64,000 nt of DNA. It comes from Bacteriovoracaceae bacterium (GTDB taxonomy: Bacteria; Bdellovibrionota; Bacteriovoracia; Bacteriovoracales; Bacteriovoracaceae). The position numbers were made by a program, and so were the translations under genes. The DNA lies in contig JAMPXB010000008.1 of assembly GCA_023701435.1 (NCBI GenBank), forward strand, positions 62,001 through 126,000. The letters run 5' to 3'. Shown here piece by piece: positions 43,786 to 54,900 of this stretch. Numbering within the stretch: the stretch's first letter is position 1; each line of letters begins with the position of its first letter. The notes under the pieces are model-generated. The model made no database searches, was not told where the DNA came from, and was given only the letters and a program-made list of their open reading frames with translations.

Positions 43786-46371
43786 TTATTTTTTTAAAGG
43801 GAGTTCGATGAAAAAGGTAGAACCTTTATCAATTTCACTATCGACCCAAATTTTTCCTTCATGAGTTTCCACGATTTCTTTGGAAATGAACAGACCCAAT
43901 CCCAATCCACTGACTTCAGAGGAATTAATCGCCCGTTCAAATCGGCCAAATATTCTTGTCAGATCTTTTTGGGCAATACCATATCCATGATCGGTGACCG
44001 TTAAGAGTGCCTTATCATCATTCTTTCTAAGCTTGATTTCAATAGGCTTGCCTCTTCCATAACGGATGGCATTGGTCAAAAGATTTCCAATTACTTGTTC
44101 TAGACGGAACCGATCCCAGTCACCAATTAATTTTTCAGGGGCATCAATGCTTGGCAATTTTAATTGTGCAGCCTCAAAGAGTAAACTCATCCGCAGAACT
44201 ACTTCTCGGACTATATTTCCCAATTCCTGCTCACTCTTATCCAATTGAAGTTTGCCGCTTTTAATCCTTGAGACATCCAGCATATCATCAATTAAACGGG
44301 TCAATCTTCCTATGAGATCACTCGTTTGGTGGGCCATGGCGATTTGTCGCTCATTTGATATCTCTTTCCCAAGTTGCAGGGAACGTAAAGTTAACTGGGC
44401 TTGCAATTTAAGGGATGTGAGTGGTGTTTTTAATTCGTGAGAAGCTATTGATAAGAACTGATCGCGGGCAATGAGCGCTTCTTCCAGCCTTCGCTCTTTT
44501 TGTTTCATCTCAGTCAAGTCACGGGAGACGGTAGCATAACCGGTGAACTCTCCGGTTTTCTCATCATGGGTAATAAAGGAATTAAAATGAACCCAGCGTT
44601 CTTCTCCTGTTTTAACATGACGAAATCTAAAATCACCTACCCATTTACCTTCTTTACGGGTGGTAGGAAGGATCACTTCTCGCACATACGCCTTATCTTC
44701 TTCAAAATAGAGATCCGTTATTTCTATATTTCTAATATCTTCCTTGTCATCAAAACCAATCATTTCTCGACCAGCACTGTTTATATAAACAACTTTTTGA
44801 TCAGCATCGGCCATGCCCACAAAATCGGAAGAGCTGTCGAGAACCTGCAATAATCGGGCTTGAACAGCCTCAATCTCTTTTTGATCCTGAATATCAGTGT
44901 TGGTTCCAACCCATTGAGTGATCTTTCCTTTTGAATCACGCAATGGAATCGCCCGGCTTAAATGCCAGCGATAAATCCCTTCTTTACTTCGGAGTCGTGC
45001 TTCAACATCAAAAGGTTCTCCAGTGGCTATTGAATGCTGCCAGCTCGCCATAGCCGCTTTAAAATCTTCCGGATGATAGACCGTCTCCAATTTCCAATCT
45101 TTACCGGCAAATTCATACCAGCGCTGATTTAAATAAGTTACTTCCCCCTGAGGATTGGCAATGAAGGCTATTTGAGGCATTGATTCAGCATATGTTCTGA
45201 AAAGTTCTTCACTCTGCTCCGCACGCTTCAGGGCCCTTACTTGCTCCGAAACATCCACGGCCATATTTAGAATACCAGTGGTAAGTCCATTGCTATCCTT
45301 GAGCGGTTCATAAAAAATATCAAAATAATGCTCAGTTAGTGTTCCATCATCTTGCTTCATTTTTACCAATCTGGATTTGAAGGATTTTCCTTCACCGGAA
45401 TGATAGATTTCATCTAATGACTGAAGAAGATCCATGCTTTCTGTATCAGAAAGTGCATTTCTTAGAGGTTCGCCGGTAATATCTCTTCCCTGAAAGTACT
45501 TCTGTCCAGCCGGATTGATCAGCTCCACATGATGATCGGGCCCTTTAAAAACTAAAATAACTAAAGGGGACTGCATGAACAAAGAGTAAATTCTTTTTCT
45601 TTCAGCAACAGCAACATCTTTCGCATTTTTCTGAGCTTCGATATCAGTGGTAGTTCCCACCCAACGTTCAATTTCATTTTTATCGTTCTTAATGGGAATT
45701 GCCCGGGCCATATGCCAGCGAAAAGAGCCGTCCTTCATCTTAATTCTGTATTCAACTTCATAGGTCTTGCCCGATTGAAGAGAATCGTGCCAGTTCAGAA
45801 GTGTTGCAGCTCTGTCTTCATGATGAATAGTATTGATCCAGCCGTGACCAAGGTTATCTTCTAATTTAGTGCCAGTTAACCGTGGCCAGTTATTATTAAT
45901 GAAAATGACTCTACCATCGGCATTTGCCAACCACACGAGCTGAGGCATGACTTCCGTTAAGCTTCTAAAACGGGCTTCAATATCCAGGGCATTTTTTTCT
46001 ATCCGTCTTTGTTCAGTAATGTCATAGCCCATGGCCATTAAACCAATCACCCGGCCCTCATCATCGAAATCAGGCCGATAAATTTGCTCCAATATTCGCG
46101 GTCCTAATTTCTGATGAAAAACTTCAACTGCATACTTGACCGTTTCACCTTGAAAGGCACGTTGAAGCTTGTCTAAACGATTTTTATATACTCCATCTCC
46201 CAAAACTTCTGACACAGTCTTGCCTAAGGAAGTCTCGAGCTCGATCCCATAACAGTTACGGTAATTTTCATTCATGTATTGGTAGCGGTAATTAACATCG
46301 AGGTAAGCAATGAGGCCCGGAAAGGTATCTGAGATTAAAGTTAAGAGGTGTTGTGCCGATAATGAAACCAT
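43786..46371 (-). CDS. multi-PAS sensor histidine kinase
   Basis: An 861-residue cytoplasmic hybrid-free kinase. Five PAS/PAC repeats span about 10-630 (for example LDVNYRYQYMNENYRNCYGI, then repeated VVWLANADG... and W-V-G-T-x-T-D-I-x-x-Q segments). HisKA has IASHELKTPLTSLKLQ (catalytic His about 650), and the ATPase domain has LLTNAIRYGRG (N box), VTDHGYGI (G1) and GLGLGLFISKEIVETHEG (G2). No membrane segment or receiver domain is seen, so it senses an internal signal, perhaps redox or light-like ligands. A partner regulator is not adjacent. It is divergent from the giant lipoprotein locus. Confidence 0.9.
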   Translation of the reverse strand: MVSLSAQHLLTLISDTFPGLIAYLDVNYRYQYMNENYRNCYGIELETSLGKTVSEVLGDGVYKNRLDKLQRAFQGETVKYAVEVFHQKLGPRILEQIYRPDFDDEGRVIGLMAMGYDITEQRRIEKNALDIEARFRSLTEVMPQLVWLANADGRVIFINNNWPRLTGTKLEDNLGHGWINTIHHEDRAATLLNWHDSLQSGKTYEVEYRIKMKDGSFRWHMARAIPIKNDKNEIERWVGTTTDIEAQKNAKDVAVAERKRIYSLFMQSPLVILVFKGPDHHVELINPAGQKYFQGRDITGEPLRNALSDTESMDLLQSLDEIYHSGEGKSFKSRLVKMKQDDGTLTEHYFDIFYEPLKDSNGLTTGILNMAVDVSEQVRALKRAEQSEELFRTYAESMPQIAFIANPQGEVTYLNQRWYEFAGKDWKLETVYHPEDFKAAMASWQHSIATGEPFDVEARLRSKEGIYRWHLSRAIPLRDSKGKITQWVGTNTDIQDQKEIEAVQARLLQVLDSSSDFVGMADADQKVVYINSAGREMIGFDDKEDIRNIEITDLYFEEDKAYVREVILPTTRKEGKWVGDFRFRHVKTGEERWVHFNSFITHDEKTGEFTGYATVSRDLTEMKQKERRLEEALIARDQFLSIASHELKTPLTSLKLQAQLTLRSLQLGKEISNERQIAMAHQTSDLIGRLTRLIDDMLDVSRIKSGKLQLDKSEQELGNIVREVVLRMSLLFEAAQLKLPSIDAPEKLIGDWDRFRLEQVIGNLLTNAIRYGRGKPIEIKLRKNDDKALLTVTDHGYGIAQKDLTRIFGRFERAINSSEVSGLGLGLFISKEIVETHEGKIWVDSEIDKGSTFFIELPLKK

Positions 46372-46450
46372 GAACTTAGATTAGCACTTGCCAAGGTTAA
46401 TTGCCATAGCCAACCAAATAGCTTTTGTTTATCTCAAGGTTCCAACCGTT

Positions 46451-46494
46451 TAGACAGGTAAATTTGTCTATATTTGGGGAGGACTTAAAGTCCT
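46451..46494. promoter_or_regulatory. two inverted repeats between the PAS kinase and the giant lipoprotein gene
   Basis: TAGACA and TGTCTA (46451-46470) flank eight bases, and AGGACTT A AAGTCCT (46480-46494) is a palindrome around a central A. They sit in the divergent gap in front of the giant lipoprotein gene, so they could be operator sites controlling that locus or the kinase. The VV-type gene lacks a clear ribosome-binding site near its ATG. Confidence 0.4.
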
Positions 46495-46508
46495 TTAATA
46501 TATTAGTC

Positions 46509-49500
46509 ATGAAAGAACGCACCCATTCCATCCTGTTCATGTTGTTTTTCCTTCTCGCAAGTTGTGTTGGTACTGTGGAAGAGACGGTACCACCTTCAAG
46601 TTTGAAGCTCGAAAATCCACCGACGACTTTTAATTTCCCGGGGATTGTAACGGCAAGAGCTATTTCACATAATAAAGTTGAATTGGAGTTTTTTCCGGCG
46701 AGTGGAGGAGCTGATATCACTTACCAATTGTACGTGAACAATTCCAGCTTACCTATTACTGTTGATCCCAAGGCTTTGCTCTCCATCAATGGGGGGAAAT
46801 TACTCTACACGGTGGACGATTTGTTGGCCGATCGTGAGTATCAATTTAAACTTACCGCCCATAATATTCGTACCAACGCCATCTCTCAAAATGAGAATGA
46901 AACCTATGCACGCACTTTTGATAACGTGGTAGCCGACTTTAATGGAGTTTCAAAATTAAGTTTAGTTCCGGGAAATACTTCAGGGGCCATTCGTGTGGAC
47001 TGGATTGCGCCGGCCATGTCAGGCGTTTTCTCGGCAGGTCCTTTTGACCCTGTTCATTACGAAGTAACCGTTATCAGTGAGATTGGTGGAGTCGCGAATT
47101 TAAACAATCCCACTTATAACGGAACTGATAAAAAAATGGTGTTGGTACCGACTCCTCCAAGTCGTGCTAATCCCTTAAATAATCCTCAGACTATTAATAT
47201 TGATGGTCTTGCAGCAGGCAGACGTTATTACGTTCAAGTCAGGGCGATCAATACTCTCTATCAAAATTATGACGAAGATCCTGCTGTTTCAGTTATTCCT
47301 GTTTCCCGTGAAATTAACACCAAGGCTATATCAATCGTAACAGAACAAGGTGGAACTCTTTTTGATTTCCGTCAGGATAACGTCGTTCTTGCTAACGCTC
47401 CTTCTATTGATGCTTTCGATAAGATTGACATTTTCTGGCAAGCAGGAACCGGAAGCTTTACTGGGTATCGCATTTTTGTACGCAAGTATGATGGTACCGG
47501 TGATCCGGAAGCTGATGACAAATTAACTGAAGCTGTTCTTCATGGCATGAATACCACCATGGATTATAAAGAAATGGATCCGACAGATACCACTTACCGT
47601 AAAAGTGGTCTGGAGCTTTATTCTCATTACCAGGTTAAGGTAGCCCTTTGTAAAACGACCAGCTGTCCCGTCCAGGCAACAGATCCTAATGCGGCAATCA
47701 TCTCTGATCTTAAAACAATTCAGGTCGTTCCGACTTTGGCACCTTTTAGCGGTATCAACAATGTTGAGCCACCAGGCCAATATAGTGAAAGGGACATGGT
47801 TAAACTGAGATTCGATGCTCCGTTAATCGGCTCAGGTTATGCCAATATTGTTGAATTTTATTGTGTAGATCCAGCCGATCATTCAAATATGGCGCTGATG
47901 CAGGAGGGAATCCCTCTCGCGGGTTCAAGTATCAGTCGTTGCAATGGTCTCTATCTTGATGGAACAGCACCGGCTATCTCTACTTATACTTCTCAAAAAG
48001 TTAAAGGGATGATGACTGATGGTAGTACTGAATATTGTTTTGCTGCTACTCCCGCCATTAGTGGGATTGGTGGTGTGGATATTCGTCTCAATGTGGGTGA
48101 AAGGATTGTGAGGTGTTCTTTCCCGGAAGTTCGCCCGCCGAGTATCGCTCAATTTCCAGGTCTTAATGACTCCTGCTCTATCTCAGGTGTTGATGCCTCA
48201 GTCAGTTGGAATCTTCCGACCGGCGGTATCTATTCCGGATTTAAAGTTTTCTGGAAAGAAAAATCAAGTGCTGCGAAGTTCTCCTTTGCTAATGCAATTG
48301 GAGGCTCCTCTGGTTACAGCAGCAGTTTGGATTTAACAGCCAATACTCAGGACTTCACTGTTAACAACTTAATACCAGGTAAGTCTTATCAAATGGGAGT
48401 CCTCGCCGTTGTTGACATGGATCCCTATGATGACCTGTATAGTGAATACAATTTAAAAATTGTGGAATGTAATGTTCCACTCCCTATACCAACCTTTAAA
48501 GGTTTCACCAGAATATTTGCCGTGGGTCCCAAAATGGATGGCAGAATTCCTAATGACTCCACCAAGATGCCGGCCATCACTGGTGCTAACAACTCATTAA
48601 TTTATGAAGCTCTCGACAGTAAGGGAATTCCTTATGAAGTGGCTATGGATAGCGCGAATTCTCCCAACACAACTCTCAATTTCACTGCCCCTCCAGGACG
48701 TGATTATGGAGTGAGTTTTACTGGTGCGTTCGATGGAATCTCTGAGACCACCTTCAACTATGCCATGAGCCGACAAGGGATTGTTTCTTTGGGCTGGCAA
48801 GATGTACAAATGGACTATGCCGCAGCTGACTCTATCTTTACCAGCAACCAGCCAGCAGCTCCAGCTTCCAGGTCAGATCGTAAATGGGGTTATAAAGTTT
48901 ATCGTTCATCGGATAATAAGCTTACCTGGGTAGATCTGACTCAACAAAATGGTCCTGTGTACTCTGAAGATTTCACTTATTATAAAAGAGCTAATGTCAC
49001 CGCCACCATTCAACGCATGGCCTTTTTCACGGATTATTCCGTTAAGGCAATGTATGAAACTCATAATGCTACTACCGGACAAGACATTGAGAGGGCGCGA
49101 ACCTATTATTATAAAATAGTTCCCATCTTTGATGGCAAAGAACTCACTTACGATAGTGGTAAACATCATATCGTTCAAGTGACCCTGCCACCGCCAAATA
49201 TGGCGCTTGTTCACCGCTGGATGGCTAACCGAGCTCGCTGCCTTGAATTGGGTAAGGAGCCAGTTATTGGGAACAACTATAATTGTTCTTACAACGGCAT
49301 TGGCGCAAAACCACAATCCATCCCCCACCAAGTGGGTCAAACTGCTTTGGACCAGGGAGGAGATCTCTTAGTGGATCGTCAGGAATTAGGATGTCGTTAT
49401 ACCCGTGGGGCGAAAACCGCCAATCCGGAAGTAGAAGTTTCCATGTTTAAATTACCTGATGGCACGATCCGTCCCAGCAGTAATGATGACAATCATTTCC

Positions 49501-51902
49501 CTATGTTCAGAGGCTGGCGTACCGCTGGCGGCATAGAAGACACCACCACTGCCTTCCGTGGTTGTACCGGAGAAGATCTTTCAAATCTAGGGAATCAACT
49601 CGACAGCGATTACCCTGCGGGTTTTGTCGCCGAATATCAGCGCTATCTTCAAGGGGACTGCACAGGACCACATCTTCAGCGCCTGGCCTATGATGTTTGT
49701 ACCAGTGATCAGTTTCTGGAAGGCTCTTACGCTAGTTACTACATCAGCACGCCTGGGGTAAGTAATTATAACACGACTCCATATGACTGCTCTGCCAGTA
49801 ACCCAACGAATCCCAGCACAATCACTGAGCGTTTATTGAGTACATGGGCCCCTAATGCGATTATGCAATCAGAATTTCTAGCAGTCTTTTATAACAGCAA
49901 TCCGGCAGGTCTGACTTCTAGTGATAAACACGTGCCGATTCAAGGACCAAGTACCGCCAGTCTAACTGCTAGCCGGGAGTTAAATAGAAGTTGGGCAAAT
50001 GAACCAGGATCCGCTTCATGTTCCATTAACCTGGCCTCCATTGGAAGTGATGGTTTCATGAAACCCCGCTGGCTTTCCATCAATGAGCTAAGCCTTGAGA
50101 ACATCCGCTTTAAGGGTGCATATCCTAATTTACTGAATAAAACCGTCAATGAGATTACCGAAGTCGCCACCACCACCAATGAAGCAGATTTAACCTTCTA
50201 TAATGGAACAGCAGGAGATGGTAACAATGCCGCCTTCACCTTACCAGAAACTACCTTGCGCTCGAGTAACCGTTTCCGCAACACTACACGGATCGCCAAG
50301 ATACTGGCTTCCAATTCGGCTAAGCTTCCTCCTATCGGGCGCTTAAGCTCAAGTGTAGCCGAAGCCTTATGTGAGAGTTTCTTTGTGCAACCAGGAATCG
50401 CTAATGATAGTGGTTCTTTTGTGGCAACGGCGCCGGTTCAAAGTAAACGCAGTCTGCGAAGAATTGAATCAATCGCCGCCAGCGCCTGGTCGGAGACCTA
50501 TAATACGGCTGCCATTCAGAATATCGAAGCCAGTACCAGTGCAGGCAGTTGTGTCAATGCCATAAAAGATGTGAATGAATATATGCCGGTTAAAGGTGGT
50601 CTTCTCCGCAATCACATGACGGTAGGAGGAAGACCCATGATGGACATTCCTTTGATAACCGGCAGCTCTCGTTACAATGGTCTCGCAAGTTACACAGAAC
50701 CTTTTCACTCTGCTAATTGTATCAGCCGTTACGGAATCCAGGATATGGTTGGAAACGTAAGTGAAGATAATAGTGAACGAATTTTTTGTGATTATACCAA
50801 AGATAAAATCCATCTGGGCCCCGTCTCTGGAACCTGGGGAGGCGGACTCAGCGCTCAAAACACTGGGGCCGGCGGCCCTGACTATGATTTTTTTAATACC
50901 AATGAGCAAAAATATAACTGGTCCGTTCTCAGGAGTGGGGATGTCACAGGTCTAGGCTCGACTGGCTTTGAAATTCGCTTCCGCGATGGTTCACCTGCCG
51001 TTACCGATGCCAAGCCTTGGGTTGAAGTCAGTACTGATTCTGGCTACTGCTCTTTTGTAGATAATCTACCGGCAAGACGCTCTGGTGATGGAAACGTCTT
51101 TCGAGACGTTTCCACCAACATCTGGTCTCCTCTCTTTTTACCAGGAGGAGTCATTAATAATGGTATTGTTAATAAGCAGCAAGCTGATCAGGAATCTGTT
51201 CTTACCTGGCGAAATGGTGATGGCCGCTTCATGGACTTTGGACCTCAAGGTCTAGGGCCAGCACTTAAAGAAAAAGATTCACTTGCCCTTTCCGGGGTTA
51301 CAGCTCTTAGTAAGTATTTTAATCCAGTGGTAGGATTGCCTCTCAAGTGTAACTTAAACGGCGGCGCCAGCAGCTGTAATGATAGTTCTCTCTCAAATCC
51401 AAACGATAACACCTCCGTCACCATTGCCAGTCTGGAAGCGAATATTGTTCCAGAAACGGATGACATACCGGCCATTAACAATTTTCCAATAGGAAATTCT
51501 GCCATTACTAACCCTGGTGTGGCCGACTACACCTTTGATGCTCTTGGATACACTCAGACCACAGTGCCAATTTCTGGAGGCTACAGCTCCGCTCATAATG
51601 GACCGATACTGATTGCAGTAGAAGTGGATAATCCGACAACTATGGGAAATCCAGTGGAAATCACCCGAACTTTCCCACAAGACTTCGTTCCAGGTTCGCA
51701 AGCGCAGTACTATAGAGTGATATGGGATCTGGAGCGAGGCACCGATCTGGGCTTAATCTCAGGAGGAGGCTCCAATCAAAGCACCACTGGTCGATTCACC
51801 GCCTCGCTCTCTAAGGTAAGTGTGGGAGATAGCCCACTCGGAACCGGTTCTCATGAGTTTACCCGTGGAACTCGTTGTGCAGTGATGATTAACCAGGATT
51901 AG
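46509..51902 (+). CDS. giant lipoprotein with fibronectin type III repeats and FGE-like end
   Basis: About 1,797 residues. The N-terminus ends in LASC, a lipobox, so it is lipid-anchored, probably on the outer membrane. The first 700 residues hold several fibronectin type III modules (strands ending in Y-x-V-x-V-x-A patterns, such as YYVQVRAIN). The C-terminal half carries a formylglycine-generating-enzyme-like fold (about residues 900-1,550), with YGIQDMVGNVSE as its typical G..DM.GNV motif, but I see no clear catalytic pair. It is followed four bases later by a second giant lipoprotein, in the same direction. The start was chosen at the ATG that gives the lipobox. A role in cell-surface adhesion or motility is inferred. 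Confidence 0.8.
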   Translation: MKERTHSILFMLFFLLASCVGTVEETVPPSSLKLENPPTTFNFPGIVTARAISHNKVELEFFPASGGADITYQLYVNNSSLPITVDPKALLSINGGKLLYTVDDLLADREYQFKLTAHNIRTNAISQNENETYARTFDNVVADFNGVSKLSLVPGNTSGAIRVDWIAPAMSGVFSAGPFDPVHYEVTVISEIGGVANLNNPTYNGTDKKMVLVPTPPSRANPLNNPQTINIDGLAAGRRYYVQVRAINTLYQNYDEDPAVSVIPVSREINTKAISIVTEQGGTLFDFRQDNVVLANAPSIDAFDKIDIFWQAGTGSFTGYRIFVRKYDGTGDPEADDKLTEAVLHGMNTTMDYKEMDPTDTTYRKSGLELYSHYQVKVALCKTTSCPVQATDPNAAIISDLKTIQVVPTLAPFSGINNVEPPGQYSERDMVKLRFDAPLIGSGYANIVEFYCVDPADHSNMALMQEGIPLAGSSISRCNGLYLDGTAPAISTYTSQKVKGMMTDGSTEYCFAATPAISGIGGVDIRLNVGERIVRCSFPEVRPPSIAQFPGLNDSCSISGVDASVSWNLPTGGIYSGFKVFWKEKSSAAKFSFANAIGGSSGYSSSLDLTANTQDFTVNNLIPGKSYQMGVLAVVDMDPYDDLYSEYNLKIVECNVPLPIPTFKGFTRIFAVGPKMDGRIPNDSTKMPAITGANNSLIYEALDSKGIPYEVAMDSANSPNTTLNFTAPPGRDYGVSFTGAFDGISETTFNYAMSRQGIVSLGWQDVQMDYAAADSIFTSNQPAAPASRSDRKWGYKVYRSSDNKLTWVDLTQQNGPVYSEDFTYYKRANVTATIQRMAFFTDYSVKAMYETHNATTGQDIERARTYYYKIVPIFDGKELTYDSGKHHIVQVTLPPPNMALVHRWMANRARCLELGKEPVIGNNYNCSYNGIGAKPQSIPHQVGQTALDQGGDLLVDRQELGCRYTRGAKTANPEVEVSMFKLPDGTIRPSSNDDNHFPMFRGWRTAGGIEDTTTAFRGCTGEDLSNLGNQLDSDYPAGFVAEYQRYLQGDCTGPHLQRLAYDVCTSDQFLEGSYASYYISTPGVSNYNTTPYDCSASNPTNPSTITERLLSTWAPNAIMQSEFLAVFYNSNPAGLTSSDKHVPIQGPSTASLTASRELNRSWANEPGSASCSINLASIGSDGFMKPRWLSINELSLENIRFKGAYPNLLNKTVNEITEVATTTNEADLTFYNGTAGDGNNAAFTLPETTLRSSNRFRNTTRIAKILASNSAKLPPIGRLSSSVAEALCESFFVQPGIANDSGSFVATAPVQSKRSLRRIESIAASAWSETYNTAAIQNIEASTSAGSCVNAIKDVNEYMPVKGGLLRNHMTVGGRPMMDIPLITGSSRYNGLASYTEPFHSANCISRYGIQDMVGNVSEDNSERIFCDYTKDKIHLGPVSGTWGGGLSAQNTGAGGPDYDFFNTNEQKYNWSVLRSGDVTGLGSTGFEIRFRDGSPAVTDAKPWVEVSTDSGYCSFVDNLPARRSGDGNVFRDVSTNIWSPLFLPGGVINNGIVNKQQADQESVLTWRNGDGRFMDFGPQGLGPALKEKDSLALSGVTALSKYFNPVVGLPLKCNLNGGASSCNDSSLSNPNDNTSVTIASLEANIVPETDDIPAINNFPIGNSAITNPGVADYTFDALGYTQTTVPISGGYSSAHNGPILIAVEVDNPTTMGNPVEITRTFPQDFVPGSQAQYYRVIWDLERGTDLGLISGGGSNQSTTGRFTASLSKVSVGDSPLGTGSHEFTRGTRCAVMINQD

Positions 51903-51906
51903 GATC

Positions 51907-54900
51907 ATGTTGAAGCAGTTAATGTTCCTGTCATTTATGTTTTTAATGGGCTGTAATCCCGGCAGTAGTGTCAAAGTGCAAACTGCAGGAATTTATTCTC
52001 CTGTGCTCTATTCCATTAATGACAAGGATGCCTCCGGACAGACGATTGATCTCGGTGAGCACATTCTGACTGATGATCCCATTGCTCTGGTTGTTAAGGT
52101 TTATAATAAGACTGAATATTCTTACACCGATCTGGAAATGGAACTGACTGCGGGGGAAGATCAATCTCCTTCGATTACTTTCATGCCTACTCCCGAAGGA
52201 GAATTGGCTTTTCCGGGACATCAAGGAACTTGCGGAAAAATTCTTCCCTCCAAAAAGACCTGCGAAATCCGACTGGTTTTCTCTCCTCGTGAAGGCCGGG
52301 AATATTTGGAAAAAGCTATTCTCAAATTTAAAAACTATGTGGATCCGGAAGAACATGTTGCTGAACTAAAACTGTTGGCTGGCTTACCAGCTTCACTAAC
52401 ATTCACCAATGATAAAACGCAGTACACATTCGGGGAACTCGTCGGTGTCACTTCCCTTCCCGTCGTGGAGCGAGAAGATAATACCGTTTATTCAGAAGAA
52501 CTGGAAATCATCAACGCCGGAGGACTACCGGCCAAGACTCTAACAGTAACAATGGTAGAAACATGTGCATCAACCACTACCAATGTTTGTCCTACTGGTA
52601 TGTTTGGCGCATACACCATGATTAACCAATGCCCGCTGCAGCTTATGCCCGGTGAGAAATGTAAGGTCAGCGTCAGCTATCTTCCTAAAAATCAGGATCT
52701 GGTCCCTGGACCTACTCCTGAGGAGATGAAAGAAATCAATTACCGCTCAACGGTTAAATTTGATTATGTCAAAGATCCAACGGGAGCCAGCGGTGCCTTG
52801 AACGGTTATTTTAATTCGATTTCATCTAACATTGAGGCACGCTTCAAAGTTTCAATGAGTACCATGAATTTCGAAACCCCTATTGTCTCAGGGAACCGTG
52901 AAACACGTGCTTTCCGAATCAATAACCTCGGTTACCGTGAAGGTGAAATTAAAGGTATTGCCATGCGGGACGTGGATGGCTCTTTAATTGCTTCTTGTAG
53001 TGCCAAAGCTGGCTCCAGTTATCTGGACTGTTTTGATAGCTCTAACAATCTTTTATCGCTGGCCGGTTTTCCCTTTATTTTTAAAGACCGCAATGCCTGC
53101 CTGGCCCCAACTGGACAAACTGGCACGCTGGTCTCGGTCGGCTCGGGTTGTATCTTTGATATTACCTTTCAGCCATCGGTTACCTATCTGACCAATATGC
53201 CTACGCAGTTTCAAAACCTGCAACCCGAGGTAGTCTTTGATTCACGCTGGAAAGGAGCAGAAAAAATTGTCACAAAAAAAATATTCAATCTTTCCGCCTC
53301 TTCGATAGCGGCAGGCCGCTTAGTGCCCTCTAAGTTTCAATTCAATGGCATTGATTATCCAATTACCGGCGAAGCTCCGGGTGAAATTGATCTGGGCAGA
53401 CTGGCCCTGCAATCCCCTGGTTTCTATAAACGTAAACAAATGGTCCTATCTTTTAAAAATATCGGTAATGAGAAAGTTACCAATTTGAATATTAAGGACG
53501 GTTCAGGAAAAACGATACCGGTCGGAGGAACTCCAGTCAATTTAGGTGCTTATGCAAATTACTACTATGTCTCAGTGTCTGCGACAGAAAGTACCTGTAC
53601 CGTCATTAACCCTAATGAAACATGTTCCATCAGTTTGTCTTTTGCTCCTATTGGAAGAGACACCAATGCGGAAGAGACGGCCAATATGTTTGATGCCGTT
53701 GATGAGAACTTAATACCCTACAAGAGCATCATCATTAATTATGACAGTGGGGCCAAGTATACTGATACAAACATTGATGGAGAAACAGACTATACTATCG
53801 CTCCTGCCGAAGCGAGATTTCGGGCCCAGCTCATCCGTAAGGGGATGATGATGGAACTCTCCGATGATAACCGCAACGTAAGTGGCATTGGTCAAAGCAT
53901 CAATGTCATTGGTGACACCTCTATTACTCACATCTATCTTCGAAACATTGGAACTGGTCCAGTTCCCTATATCCGTTATCTGAATCCACCTTCAAGTGCC
54001 ACCGCCAGCATGGTGATTGAAGATACCCCTTCACCAGCATCATTGGGTGCCGAGCATGACTGTCTGGACCTGGTGGATACTACCAGCACCGCCCCAGCCG
54101 GTGCGACTCCGGATCAGCGTATCGGCTTCTACGCCTCTCTGCCTAAAGATGAGTCTTGTGTTTACACCATAAGATATAAAACTCATTCAAGCACAAAGCG
54201 AATCAATGCCACCAACACCTGTAACAATAACTTACCCACTGCTACCAGCATCGAAGAAGGAAGCCGCTTTTATAACCGCGAACTAACCGGTGAGGATATG
54301 TGGGAATACTGCAAAAATCATACACAAAGCCAATTTTTAAACATAAATCTAGACTACTATGATGGAGATGCAAGTGATCCCAACTTGCCTGCCGGATCCA
54401 CCTATGGAACACGATTTTCCATGAATGGTTATAACTACCAATTTAACCAATACATGCCGGCCAGGATTATTCCACATACCTTTACCCCTGCGCTAACGGC
54501 GACCCTCTATCGTCCGTCGATTTCTTATCCAGCACTGAGTGTGGCGCAACCTGCCATCACCGTTGCCGAAAAATGGTTCTATGGACTAGCCTCGGCATTT
54601 TTTTATGACAATGCTGATCCGTCAAATGCCTTTATTAAAGGCAATACATCGGCGAGTTTTGTACCAGGACTCGTGGCCTATGCTAACCGGGCCAATTATG
54701 ATTACATCTTATACTTAGGCAGCTTTCCTCAGGATAGTCCCAATATTGACTTCCCAGTGATGATGGGTAATTTGGGACAAAAGGGAGCCTACATCCAATC
54801 TTTCAATATCACACCTGATGCAAGCTTCACTGTATTGGATTCGCCAACTATACCAATGGTGATAAATGCTAATCAGGATGTAACACCGCTCAATTTTAGA

